Position numbers and translations under genes: made by a program
Source: Smaragdicoccus niigatensis DSM 44881 = NBRC 103563
Lineage (GTDB): Bacteria > Actinomycetota > Actinomycetes > Mycobacteriales > Mycobacteriaceae
Assembly (NCBI RefSeq): GCF_000380645.1
Contig: NZ_AQXZ01000019.1
Location: forward strand, 310,001-374,000
Direction: 5' to 3'
Length of the DNA: 64,000 nt
The notes under the pieces: generated by a model
Databases searched by the model: none
Told to the model about the DNA's origin: nothing
The model's input: only the letters and a program-made list of their open reading frames with translations
Shown: positions 8,405-14,974 of the stretch, in pieces
Position numbering within the stretch: position 1 is the stretch's first letter
Layout: the number at the start of each line of letters is the position of its first letter

Positions 8405-8761
8405 ATGAAGGCACTCACCATCGGTGCCCAGCTCGCCACCGTCGGCGCCGTCGCCGTCCTTCTCCACAAAGTGAAGGAATTGCAGCAGAAGACGCACGAG
8501 GCGAAGGTTGCCCTCGCAACCGGACATTCGGTTCCGCCTGTCCACGAAGCCGCGTTCGCAGGCAAGGACAGAGTGATCACCATCGAAATCCTCAACCCGC
8601 TCGAACTCGCGGCGAGTCAGGTGAAGATCGCCGGCCCGGCCGGAAGCGTGGCACCCGAACTCATCCGCCGCCAGGTCTATTCGCAGACTGTGTCGATCCT
8701 CAAGGATCAACTCGCGCAGCAGGGCGTCGAGGCGGAGGTCCAGATCCATGAAGGGCGCTGA
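8405..8761 (+). CDS. Hypothetical protein, first gene of a small-protein run
   Basis: A 118-residue protein with an N-terminal hydrophobic helix (AQLATVGAVAVLLHKV, signal-anchor-like) and then a soluble alpha/beta region. I do not recognise a family. AGGAG lies 7 nt before ATG 8405. It overlaps the next gene by 14 nt, so the two are translationally coupled and probably act together. Confidence 0.7.
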   Translation: MKALTIGAQLATVGAVAVLLHKVKELQQKTHEAKVALATGHSVPPVHEAAFAGKDRVITIEILNPLELAASQVKIAGPAGSVAPELIRRQVYSQTVSILKDQLAQQGVEAEVQIHEGR

Positions 8762-9167
8762 CGCACTCGCCGCGATCGCAGCCGTCGGCACCGGCGTCGC
8801 CGCCCACCGCATGTGGCGAAGCAAGAAGCAGGTCCAGGAAGTCGAGTCCGCGGCACATCGCCATGAGGCCTACCTCCGGGAACTCGAGGTGTTCGCAGAG
8901 AGCCGGGAGCGCCTCGTTCAGCAGACCGAGACCACAGCCGCCGCAGTCGAACTCGGGACGACGGTCGCCAAGTTCGGCCACCACGCGATCGCCGCGATTC
9001 CGTTCACGATCCTCGAGGCGATCCCGGTTACCCGCTACCCGACGATCGCCGTTCATCGCACGCACGATGTCATCGCCGATGGCGCATACCTCGCCGCCGG
9101 GCGCGCCGCCCAGGCCTTCAGCGTCTGGGTTCGCCAGTCGCTTTCGGCGAACCGGGAGCTCACCTAA
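8748..9167 (+). CDS. Hypothetical helical protein coupled to 8405
   Basis: A 139-residue protein with a short N-terminal hydrophobic helix. A charged helix at about residues 25-65 could form a coiled coil (HRHEAYLRELEVFAESRERL), and the C-terminal helix is Ala-rich. No family recognised. It starts inside the end of the preceding gene. Function unknown; the two N-terminal helices suggest a membrane-associated pair. Confidence 0.7.
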   Translation: MKGADALAAIAAVGTGVAAHRMWRSKKQVQEVESAAHRHEAYLRELEVFAESRERLVQQTETTAAAVELGTTVAKFGHHAIAAIPFTILEAIPVTRYPTIAVHRTHDVIADGAYLAAGRAAQAFSVWVRQSLSANRELT

Positions 9168-9253
9168 GCCAAGGTCAGGAACAACTTCTCGAGTTTCTAC
9201 AGGAGCTCTCCCCGCTCCACGGCGAACTTCGACGCGCAGTTCCGGAGGTCTAC

Positions 9254-9436
9254 ATGGGATTTGGCGAACACGCCGAAGCTGCCGCTCGCGCCGGCGCAAC
9301 CCGACAGGAAGCGGCCGAGGCGATCGGGGTGACCTTCCTCATGAAGGGTGGAACTGCCACCATTTATGGACCGCGGGCGTTCGACGCGTTCTGTGAATTC
9401 GAATCCGCCAACTCTGCCGGCGAAGACCCGGCCTAG
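9254..9436 (+). CDS. Short AhpD/CMD-like protein without the CxxC motif
   Basis: The 60 residues match the C-terminal half of the carboxymuconolactone-decarboxylase/AhpD fold: the helix ARAGATRQEAAEAIGVTFLM followed by GG.AT.YGPRAFDAF. Active AhpD proteins have a CxxC thiol pair before this helix; here the equivalent stretch has no cysteine pair. CCGGAGG sits just before the ATG. The in-frame 75 nt upstream still reads like coding sequence (a helix, then ELRRAVPEVY) but has no start codon, so this may be a shortened descendant of a longer protein. Confidence 0.6.
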   Translation: MGFGEHAEAAARAGATRQEAAEAIGVTFLMKGGTATIYGPRAFDAFCEFESANSAGEDPA

Positions 9437-9448
9437 GAAGGACCGCTC

Positions 9449-9607
9449 ATGTGCAGCCCAATCCCCTGCCGGACCTGCGGTAAGACGACCTGGACCGGGT
9501 GCGGTCAGCATGTCGATGCAGTGAAGGCGTCAGTTGCCAGCGACCAGTGGTGCGAAGGTCACGCCGAGGCGTCGCCCGGAATCTTCTCGCGTATCTTCGG
9601 TCGCTGA
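9449..9607 (+). CDS. Small Cys-rich zinc-ribbon-like protein (52 aa)
   Basis: A short ORF with AGGAAGG 8 nt before its ATG. It begins MCSPIPCRTCGKTTWTGCG and continues QHVDAV; five cysteines and a histidine in the first 25 residues fit a small metal-binding knuckle. I recall this CxxCGK.TW.GCG.HV pattern as a widespread family of unannotated small proteins in bacteria and also plants and fungi, function unknown. It follows the CMD-like gene by 12 nt and is probably co-transcribed with it. Confidence 0.7.
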   Translation: MCSPIPCRTCGKTTWTGCGQHVDAVKASVASDQWCEGHAEASPGIFSRIFGR

Positions 9608-9614
9608 CAGCACG

Positions 9615-9620
9615 TACATT
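9615..9620 (+). promoter_or_regulatory. -10 box of the lipoprotein gene (leaderless)
   Basis: TACATT ends 7 nt before ATG 9628, with no Shine-Dalgarno sequence. Confidence 0.5.
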
Positions 9621-9627
9621 CGTGGGC

Positions 9628-9999
9628 ATGCGTACAAAGGGCACAAATCGGGCGTTGGTAGTGGTATTCGCAGCGCTGCTCCTGGCGGGCTGCGAACAGC
9701 TGAATGACGCCGCGAACACCTGGGACAAGGCGAGTCTGTGCGTCAAGGCCCTGAAAGCGGCTGATTTCGTACCGAACCTCGACGATCCGGCCCAGACGGC
9801 ACGTGACGCCGCGACCGCCTCGCAGGAGCTCTCTGCTCTGGCGGACAAAGCGCAGGATGCCACGCTTCGCGATGCCCTCACGACGATGTCGGACAAGGTC
9901 GGCGGCCTGAACACCGCCGACCTCACCGCCAGCCAGATGCAGGCATTCATCGATCAGAAGGTCGACCTATATCAGTCGCTGAGCTCGGCCTGCCAGTAG
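9628..9999 (+). CDS. Lipoprotein of unknown function
   Basis: A 123-residue protein with a type II signal peptide: basic start, hydrophobic core and lipobox LLLAGC with the acylated cysteine at residue 22. The mature part is helical, with two further cysteines (one after DKASL, one near the C-terminus in SSACQ) that could pair. It should sit on the outer face of the cytoplasmic membrane. Family not recognised. Longer in-frame starts upstream run through the Cys-rich small gene and are not used. Confidence 0.82.
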   Translation: MRTKGTNRALVVVFAALLLAGCEQLNDAANTWDKASLCVKALKAADFVPNLDDPAQTARDAATASQELSALADKAQDATLRDALTTMSDKVGGLNTADLTASQMQAFIDQKVDLYQSLSSACQ

Positions 10000-10001
10000 C
10001 G

Positions 10002-10442
10002 CTACAGCTTCGGCAGGATCAGGCGCAGCGAGTAGGTGTTCTCGTCGAAGTTCACCTCGACGGTTCCGACGGCGACGACGTAGGCACCCGTTCCGCCGGA
10101 GATGGCGGCGGTCGCGGTGATCTCGCCGGGATCGTCGTGTTCGGTCGTCAGGATTTCCACCGTGCCGTCGCTCAGGCGGAATGCGCCATCGCACTCGATT
10201 TCGTCGTCCATGACTGGAGTGCAGGTCCGGACGTATTCGCCCGTCCGATCGCCGGTGACCTTCGAATTACGCACTTCCACGAGATTTCCGTTGGGGTGGT
10301 TCGCGGGAATTCCGGGCGCTGGATACGACACCCGGACGTCCGGCTTTCCGCCTTTGAGGTTGATCGTCTGCGTCGTGAAGGCGCTCTCACTTCGAAAGAA
10401 GGCAGCGGCGCCGAGCGCGGTTCCCGCCAGACCCAAAATCAT
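10002..10442 (-). CDS. Exported or membrane-anchored hypothetical protein
   Basis: A 146-residue protein with an N-terminal hydrophobic helix (MILGLAGTALGAAAFF) followed by a beta-rich exported domain with one cysteine pair (VRTCTPV...EIECDGAF). The C-terminal part (ITATAAISGGTGAY then GTVEVNFDENTY) resembles the barrel repeat of allene-oxide-cyclase/dirigent-like proteins, a tentative fold call. The start overlaps a short upstream ORF by ATGA. It is convergent with the lipoprotein gene, 2 nt between stops. Confidence 0.7.
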   Translation of the reverse strand: MILGLAGTALGAAAFFRSESAFTTQTINLKGGKPDVRVSYPAPGIPANHPNGNLVEVRNSKVTGDRTGEYVRTCTPVMDDEIECDGAFRLSDGTVEILTTEHDDPGEITATAAISGGTGAYVVAVGTVEVNFDENTYSLRLILPKL

Positions 10443-10465
10443 CGCAATCGCGACGACAATTTCAT
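10439..10465 (-). CDS. Possible 8-codon coupling leader ORF (MKLSSRLR)
   Basis: An ATG at 10465 has GGGAGG 5 nt upstream but ends after eight codons at a TGA that overlaps the ATG of the next ORF (ATGA). The downstream ATG has no ribosome site of its own, so ribosomes probably reach it by termination-reinitiation. The basic peptide also looks like the n-region that the following signal-peptide-like helix lacks, so a frameshift or sequencing indel is the alternative explanation. Confidence 0.4.
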   Translation of the reverse strand: MKLSSRLR

Positions 10466-10587
10466 GACGGCCTCCCGGGGTGCGATGGCGCCGACATTAG
10501 CCAGAGTCCCACCGGGGAATGCACCGGGCGGTTGATCTCTGCCCATGGAGCAGGCACGTCAAACGTAGATTTTCTCCGCACAGCCAT

Positions 10588-10593
10588 TACGGT
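10588..10593 (+). promoter_or_regulatory. -10 box of the CYTH gene (leaderless)
   Basis: TACGGT ends 7 nt before ATG 10601. Confidence 0.45.
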
Positions 10594-10600
10594 GTTGCGT

Positions 10601-11224
10601 ATGTCTGAGACCGGCTTCGGTGACTTCGAATTCGAGCGGAAGTTTTTCGTCCACGAACTTCCTTCCGTCGTCGAGGCTGACCCGACACCGGCGTTGATCG
10701 TCCAGGCCTATTTCTTCGCCAAGGACGGATACGCGGTCCGCATGCGGGTTCAAGGCCCCGCCCCTGCGGGCGTCGACGCGGACCCGGGCAGCCTCATCGA
10801 CGCCCTCGGCGACAACGCGTTGGGAACAATGGCCGCGAAAGGGCCGGCTATCGGCGGAACCCGTTACGAGGCCGAGCGTGAATTGGATCCGCTGGTCGCG
10901 GGCCAGATCGTTCGCCGCGCGGACCACGTCGTCGCCAAAATTCGCTACTCGCTGTGGCTCGGTGAGGACGGCTGGATCCTCGACCGCTTCCTCGGTGGCA
11001 ACGCACCGCTCGTCGTCGCGGAAGTCGAACGCGGCGGGCCCGTGGTCGACCTGATGATCCCCGAGTTCTGCGCGACCGAATTGTCCGACGACCCGCGATT
11101 CAAGAACGAGCATCTCGCGTACGAGCCATTCGGAACGTGGGCCGAAGCGTACCGTCGCGAACTCGCGCTGGTCGGACCGCAGTTCCTGCACTCACTCGGC
11201 CAGAACCGCCTCGGACCTGCTTAG
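10601..11224 (+). CDS. CYTH-domain (triphosphate tunnel metalloenzyme) protein
   Basis: A 207-residue CYTH protein. The N-terminal ExExK signature is present as E10-F-E12-R-K14. Further charged strands typical of the tunnel follow (AVRMRVQ, TRYEAERELDPL, VAKIRYSLWLG, WILDRFLGG, VVAEVERGG). Members bind triphosphate groups with a divalent metal and act as inorganic triphosphatases, adenylate cyclases or thiamine triphosphatases; the bacterial role here is most likely triphosphate hydrolysis. ATG 10601 is supported by the leaderless -10; an earlier in-frame start at 10532 is not. Confidence 0.85.
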   Translation: MSETGFGDFEFERKFFVHELPSVVEADPTPALIVQAYFFAKDGYAVRMRVQGPAPAGVDADPGSLIDALGDNALGTMAAKGPAIGGTRYEAERELDPLVAGQIVRRADHVVAKIRYSLWLGEDGWILDRFLGGNAPLVVAEVERGGPVVDLMIPEFCATELSDDPRFKNEHLAYEPFGTWAEAYRRELALVGPQFLHSLGQNRLGPA

Positions 11225-11541
11225 CGCTTGCGGCTGATCCGAATATCCGGCCACGGCGGCCGGCGGATCATCGCGATCGTCCCCAACGTCGCGGCGACCA
11301 AGCCCACCGTCTCACCGAGCATCGCAATCCGCGTCGCGTCGATGACCGGGCTCCACTCGACGTGGCCATCTCGAATCACGAAAACGCCGAGCGCACGCGG
11401 CCCCGGGCGAAACCGGCCTCCGTACCTGGTGACGCGGATGATCGTTGAGCCGTCGGAGGTTTCGTACGGCTCGCTGTAGACCGTCGATTCGGTTTCGCGC
11501 GGACCGACGAGCTTCGGCCGGGGACGGGGCTCCAGATTCAT
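11221..11541 (-). CDS. GerW-family (YtfJ-like) protein
   Basis: A 106-residue protein with the GerW pattern STVYSEPYETSDGSTIIRV, then a glycine-containing linker and the segment LGVFVIRDGHVEWSPVIDATR, followed by a C-terminal hydrophobic helix (TVGLVAATLGTIAMI). In Bacillus YtfJ is a sporulation protein; actinobacterial relatives are membrane-associated with unknown function. ATG 11541 has GGAG 6 nt upstream. The stop codon overlaps that of the convergent CYTH gene by 4 nt. Confidence 0.75.
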   Translation of the reverse strand: MNLEPRPRPKLVGPRETESTVYSEPYETSDGSTIIRVTRYGGRFRPGPRALGVFVIRDGHVEWSPVIDATRIAMLGETVGLVAATLGTIAMIRRPPWPDIRISRKR

Positions 11542-11554
11542 GGGCTTCTCCGAA

Positions 11555-12178
11555 TCAGTCGTGCGAGCTAGTGGCGATCCAGTTGAGGTAGGCATTGCCC
11601 CGCGGTGAAAGCTCATAGCCGACCTCGTGGCTGATGGTCAGGCCCAGTGCCTTCAGCTTGCGGATGTCGATCTTCATCGGCAGGAGTTCGACTTGGCGCA
11701 GGGCCGCCAATTCCTTCGAGACCACGCGCGGATTGGCGCGAATCCACTCCAAAATCTCGCGCGTCCACGGCCCGGATTCCCGCGCGTCGAGCCGTGCGAG
11801 CTTCGCCTCCAGCTGCACCAGCTCAGCGTCACTAGGCATCGTCTGCCGCAGTTCGATCCGCTCGTCCTCACCCACCCACGCGACATCGATGCGGAAGATC
11901 TTGTCGCCGCCTTTGCCTCCACGCGCGGTCGGCGTGCGGTTCGCGGCCTTCCGGAGCGCGGTCTTGAGCGCCTCGGCATTCTTCATTCCCGCAGCTCGCG
12001 CGGCACGATCGCTGATCTTCTCGATATCGCGGACCTGGGTGACCTTGGTGAATTGGATCAAGCCCGCCGCCGTCAGCTGGGTGCCACCGACCTTCACGCG
12101 TGGCACATCCCATCGCCGAAACTGCGCGGTGACGCGACCCTCCCGAATCGCCTCCGCGATCGGCTTGGAAATCAGCAC
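11555..12178 (-). CDS. ASCH/PUA-like domain protein
   Basis: A 207-residue protein. Residues 1-55 have the ASCH-like pattern SKPIAEAIREGRVTAQFRRW followed by PRVKVG and a strand ending in ..TKV. The ASCH fold is related to PUA and usually binds RNA. The C-terminal third (GPWTREILEWIRANPRVVS, then DIRKLKALGLT and GYELSPRGNAYL) is a conserved helical partner domain of the actinobacterial form. Role unknown; RNA binding is inferred from the fold. Confidence 0.75.
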   Translation of the reverse strand: MLISKPIAEAIREGRVTAQFRRWDVPRVKVGGTQLTAAGLIQFTKVTQVRDIEKISDRAARAAGMKNAEALKTALRKAANRTPTARGGKGGDKIFRIDVAWVGEDERIELRQTMPSDAELVQLEAKLARLDARESGPWTREILEWIRANPRVVSKELAALRQVELLPMKIDIRKLKALGLTISHEVGYELSPRGNAYLNWIATSSHD

Positions 12179-12188
12179 AAGACCAAAG

Positions 12189-12737
12189 TTACCGTCGAGG
12201 GTAGGACCACAGCCACTGGAATAGATCGCACGAGAGCTCCGGGTCGCTAATTCGCGTGCCGCCGTAGAACTCGAGTCCCTCTGGCGCGTTCGGCCGAATC
12301 GGCGCGATGAGATCCGGGTGGGCTGGTGCGATGCCGACTACTTCGTGGATGACGTAGCTCTCCGTCGCCGGAAGAAACCGTTCGAAATAGTCCTCAGAAA
12401 AGAAGATCGCCACCTCGGAGGAGAACATGTCCGGAGTGCTGATGACCACGGCCACGCGGCAGTCCGGTGGCCTCAGTTCGGAGTTCTCCAGCACCTCCGC
12501 CGTCAGAAATGCCTCGTTGATGCAGGCACGCCGAATGCTGTTGGTCGTGAATCGAGACTCTAGAAGCCGCGCATACGCAGGGACTTTGAAGTTGTAGTAG
12601 TCCCGACCGTCAAGCCATTCGGGTCCTGGAAACCAATCCTCGATCTCGGCGTGCCAACGCCGGAGGGTGCGCATGTGCCGGGCTTTGTTGCGCAGCTTCT
12701 TGTCCGGCCGCCACGGTCCCGGGTCGATCCGCCTCAT
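12189..12737 (-). CDS. DUF3916-like hypothetical protein
   Basis: A 182-residue soluble protein. Segments LLESRFTTNSIRRACINEAF and SSEVAIFFSEDYFERF match what I recall of DUF3916, a family without known function. Tryptophan-rich at both ends. It ends 10 nt upstream of the ASCH-like gene and probably shares its transcript. Confidence 0.65.
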   Translation of the reverse strand: MRRIDPGPWRPDKKLRNKARHMRTLRRWHAEIEDWFPGPEWLDGRDYYNFKVPAYARLLESRFTTNSIRRACINEAFLTAEVLENSELRPPDCRVAVVISTPDMFSSEVAIFFSEDYFERFLPATESYVIHEVVGIAPAHPDLIAPIRPNAPEGLEFYGGTRISDPELSCDLFQWLWSYPRR

Positions 12738-12809
12738 CGTTCACTCACAGGATTCAGCGTGGCGAGCTGGCGGGACGGCTGTCAAAGTTGCGATCCCGCG
12801 AAACGGCGA

Positions 12810-12842
12810 AAGCCCGGAAGATGGCTCTCATCTTCCGGGCTT
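12810..12842. other. 14-bp perfect hairpin without an obvious gene to terminate
   Basis: Arms AAGCCCGGAAGATG and CATCTTCCGGGCTT with a 5-nt loop. On the plus strand there is no gene just upstream; on the minus strand it lies upstream of the DUF3916-like start, not after a stop. It is therefore either the terminator of an unseen small RNA or an attenuator. Confidence 0.6.
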
Positions 12843-12851
12843 CCGTTTCGG

Positions 12852-12900
12852 TTTCAGGTGGGTGACCACCTAAACAGAGGTCACCTCATCAGTCCTGAAA
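12852..12900 (+). ncRNA. Candidate structured RNA with alternative hairpins
   Basis: TTTCAGG (12852-12858) pairs with CCTGAAA (12894-12900). Inside, GGTGACC (12861-12867) pairs with GGTCACC (12879-12885). The alternative AGGTGG/CCACCT (12856-12861 with 12866-12871) uses overlapping bases, so the two inner forms exclude each other. I match it to no known riboswitch. Confidence 0.35.
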
Positions 12901-13144
12901 ATAACCATTTCTCAGACCACCTCCCTTCCTGTCGACGTTGGCGAAACTACGCCCGCGGGGAAGGGCCTCGCAACGGATTTTCGTCCGGGCGAAATCGGAC
13001 CAGCCAAAGGAGTGGGCCCGATGTCCCCCAATCGGGGGAACGCACGTTCCACCTCTCGAGCGACAGATCAGCGGACGCGCCGGAAGTGCTTCCAGCGGGA
13101 CTCTTAAGTCACACCGAAAACGCTGCTAGTCAAGGAGTCCCGAA

Positions 13145-13762
13145 ATGAACACGAGCACCAACCGCCGTCGCACCGTCGCTCTTGTTGGCACCGCAGCCGT
13201 ACTCGCCGGTCTCGGCGGAGCCGCGTTCGGACTTGCTATCCACGAAGCCCAGAAGCCGGCCGCTACCGCACCCATCCAGACGATCGCAGTGCACAAGACG
13301 ACGACCCCGGCGAGCCCGATCACACCGGTCATCCACACGACGCCGGTGACTCCCACCAAGCCCGTCACCCCCACCCAGCCGGTTCACCCGGTCATCCCCG
13401 ACTACTCCGGGATGATCAAGATGACCATCACGAACAACACCGACGCGACGCTGCACCTCGATGGTTCGGACAACCCCTACGGCGACTGGATCGTTTCGCC
13501 GCAGTCGGAGTTGGCTCCCGGCGCATCGGAGACCGTGAGCGCCTCGACCTGGAACCAGAAGGGATTCGGCGTCGATGTCACCTACGACGCCGACAACGGC
13601 TCATCGGTCGTCTTCATGGCGAACAACTACGCCGGCCAGACCGACACGAGCGGCACACGAGTGGACGGTTCGAACACCAGCCACTGGGTCGTCCAGGCAA
13701 CCGTCGACCAGGGCGCACCGGACATGACGGCCAGCTACACGGTCATGCCGGGTCTGCTCTGA
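13145..13762 (+). CDS. Secreted or anchored aegerolysin-like protein with Thr/Pro linker
   Basis: A 205-residue protein with a basic N-terminus and a hydrophobic helix (VALVGTAAVLAGLGGAAFGLA) acting as signal or anchor. About 45 residues rich in Thr, Pro and Val follow (TPVTPTKPVTPTQPVHPV) and look like a wall-spanning linker. The C-terminal beta-sandwich domain has ITNNTDATLHL...NPYGDW..SP...L.PGASETVSAS. The domain is paralogous to the cytosolic-looking protein at 1063. AAGGAG lies 9 nt before the ATG. Likely displayed at or released from the cell surface; target unknown. Confidence 0.78.
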   Translation: MNTSTNRRRTVALVGTAAVLAGLGGAAFGLAIHEAQKPAATAPIQTIAVHKTTTPASPITPVIHTTPVTPTKPVTPTQPVHPVIPDYSGMIKMTITNNTDATLHLDGSDNPYGDWIVSPQSELAPGASETVSASTWNQKGFGVDVTYDADNGSSVVFMANNYAGQTDTSGTRVDGSNTSHWVVQATVDQGAPDMTASYTVMPGLL

Positions 13763-13773
13763 CGTCACGCACG

Positions 13774-13808
13774 TTATGTCGGCATTCGGATCTTCCGGAT
13801 GCCGACAT
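13774..13808 (+). terminator. Rho-independent-like hairpin after the secreted protein gene
   Basis: Arms TATGTCGGCATTCGG and CCGGATGCCGACATA pair over 15 bp with one G-U and a 5-nt loop, 11 nt after the stop at 13762. No long T-tract follows, as is common in Actinobacteria. An ATG within the left arm (13776) is in frame with the PqqD gene but is not its start. Confidence 0.7.
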
Positions 13809-13839
13809 ACGATTGCTCCCAACGCCGCGGCGGACACTG

Positions 13840-13859
13840 AGGTCCAGGACCCCGGACCT
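13840..13859. repeat. Inverted repeat AGGTCC-8-GGACCT upstream of the PqqD operon
   Basis: Six-base arms around 8 nt in the 121-nt gap before the operon, downstream of a possible -10 TACGAT (13806-13811). Could be an operator or leader hairpin. Confidence 0.35.
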
Positions 13860-13883
13860 GCCATTCGACACCCGGAGATCTCA

Positions 13884-14306
13884 TTGAACCGGACATTCAT
13901 CGTGCCAACCCCGAACGTGGTCAGCGAGATCATCGACGGCGAGCTCATCGTTCTCGATCTCGTAGCCGGTCGCTATCACGCGACGGACGGGGTCGGCGCG
14001 GTGATCTGGCGTCTCGTGACTGATGGCGTCGACGAGGCCAGCGCCATCGCCGCCCTTACCGAGCAATGGCCGAGTGAACCCGTCGCAGAATCTGTTCGAG
14101 CGTTTCTCGACACTCTCGTCGAGGGCGGATTGCTCATTCCGGCAACGTATTCCGAAGGCGCGCCCCAGTCGGTCAGCCTCGCGGAGACGCCTTGGTCGGT
14201 TCCGCAATTGAACTCCTACGACGATCTCGCCGACATGATCCAGCTCGACCCCATCCACGACGTCGCCGATAGCGGCTGGCCCACCGCCAACCCGACTCGC
14301 ACGTGA
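13884..14306 (+). CDS. PqqD/RRE-domain protein with precursor-like C-terminal tail
   Basis: From TTG 13884 (GGAG 6 nt upstream) the product is 140 residues. Residues 1-95 are a PqqD-type RiPP recognition element: VVSEIIDGELIVLDLVAGRY, then VGAVIWRLV and a winged-helix tail ending VEGGLLIPA. Such domains hold a leader peptide and present it to modifying enzymes. The tail (residues 102-140) reads W..P.L..YDDL....LDPIHDV...GWP and resembles a lasso-type leader motif (Y..P.L) more than a PqqD fold. First gene of a six-gene coupled operon; its stop overlaps the next start (GTGA). The upstream in-frame ATG lies in a terminator hairpin. Confidence 0.82.
   Translation: MNRTFIVPTPNVVSEIIDGELIVLDLVAGRYHATDGVGAVIWRLVTDGVDEASAIAALTEQWPSEPVAESVRAFLDTLVEGGLLIPATYSEGAPQSVSLAETPWSVPQLNSYDDLADMIQLDPIHDVADSGWPTANPTRT
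14187..14303 (+). other. Precursor-like tail encoded inside the PqqD gene
   Basis: The last 39 codons encode a short acidic segment with WSVPQL, DDL and DPIHDV..SGWP. In known lasso systems the RRE protein binds a leader with YxxPxL on a separate precursor. Here a similar motif is fused to the RRE, so it may be a built-in substrate or a self-docking segment. This is inference. Confidence 0.4.
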
Positions 14307-14974
14307 CGGTCAGCTTGGACCACATGCGGCAGCCACTCACGATCAGCGTTCTGGTCACGTGCCACAACCGCGGCGAGCTACTGCCGCACGCGCTTCGCAG
14401 TATTGCGGAGCAGGATGTGAACGGAATCGCGGTCACTCGGGTGGTTCTCGTGGACGACGGTTCCGACGTCGCTCCAGACCAGATCGCACGCGAGATCATC
14501 CCGGGCATCGACATTCGCACCCACCGCGAGCGACGTGGAATCGCTGCCGCGCGGAACACCGCGTGGCAGGGAGTCACCACCGACGCTCTGGCGTTCCTCG
14601 ATTCCGACGACGTCTGGACCGTCGACAGTTTGTCGAAACGAGCCGCGCCCCTGCTCGCGGACCCCTCCATTGACGTTGTCTTCGGTGGGGTTCAAGGCCT
14701 CGAAGGCTCCATGTCTTCGGTGGGTCGCCTGCCCGGAACGATGCTCATTCGTACCGGTGCACAACGCCTGGTCGGCGACTTCGACGAGTCGCTCGAGGTC
14801 GGAGAAATGATCGATTGGACGGCGCGCGCGCACGATTCCGGCGTGCGATTCACGAGCATTTACGATGTCGTTCTTCTCCGTCGTTCCCACGACTCGAACA
14901 CCACCCGGCGCCCGGACGTTCTCGTGCGCGACTTCCTGCGCATTGCCCGCGCTGCCCATGCGAGGCGCGCATGA
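14303..14974 (+). CDS. GT2-family glycosyltransferase
   Basis: A 223-residue GT-A fold enzyme. The N-terminal strand ISVLVTCHNRGELLPHALRS, VVLVDDGSD (nucleotide-binding Asp) and LAFLDSDDVW (metal-binding DxD-like) are all present. It uses a nucleotide-sugar donor, and no membrane helix suggests a soluble acceptor. Starts with GTG overlapping the PqqD stop and ends overlapping the nucleotidyltransferase start (ATGA). In this operon the acceptor is plausibly a peptide or protein handled by the RRE. Confidence 0.88.
   Translation: MTVSLDHMRQPLTISVLVTCHNRGELLPHALRSIAEQDVNGIAVTRVVLVDDGSDVAPDQIAREIIPGIDIRTHRERRGIAAARNTAWQGVTTDALAFLDSDDVWTVDSLSKRAAPLLADPSIDVVFGGVQGLEGSMSSVGRLPGTMLIRTGAQRLVGDFDESLEVGEMIDWTARAHDSGVRFTSIYDVVLLRRSHDSNTTRRPDVLVRDFLRIARAAHARRA

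Larger units (their letters stand above)
12738..13144 (+). other. 407-nt gene-free, inverted-repeat-rich leader region
   Basis: No credible ORF on either strand. It holds a 14-bp perfect hairpin (12810-12842), a nested structure (12852-12900), a C5/G5 hairpin near 13023-13038 (TCCCCC aatc GGGGGA) and a GGAAG/CTTCC hairpin near 13081. It ends with AAGGAG before ATG 13145. The whole is the upstream region of the secreted beta-sandwich gene and could be a long structured 5' UTR or contain a small RNA. Confidence 0.5.

Noticed and set aside
12943-13060. c-di-AMP (ydaO/yuaA) riboswitch, because of a G-rich GGGGGAAC segment upstream of an exported protein
   Set aside because: The downstream GGGUGAAU-type segment and conserved pseudoknot partners are not found, and the downstream gene is not a cell-wall hydrolase. 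Left as an unclassified structured leader.
13776-13883. Longer PqqD start at ATG 13776
   Set aside because: That ATG is within the left arm of the terminator hairpin and has no ribosome site; TTG 13884 with GGAG fits the domain start.
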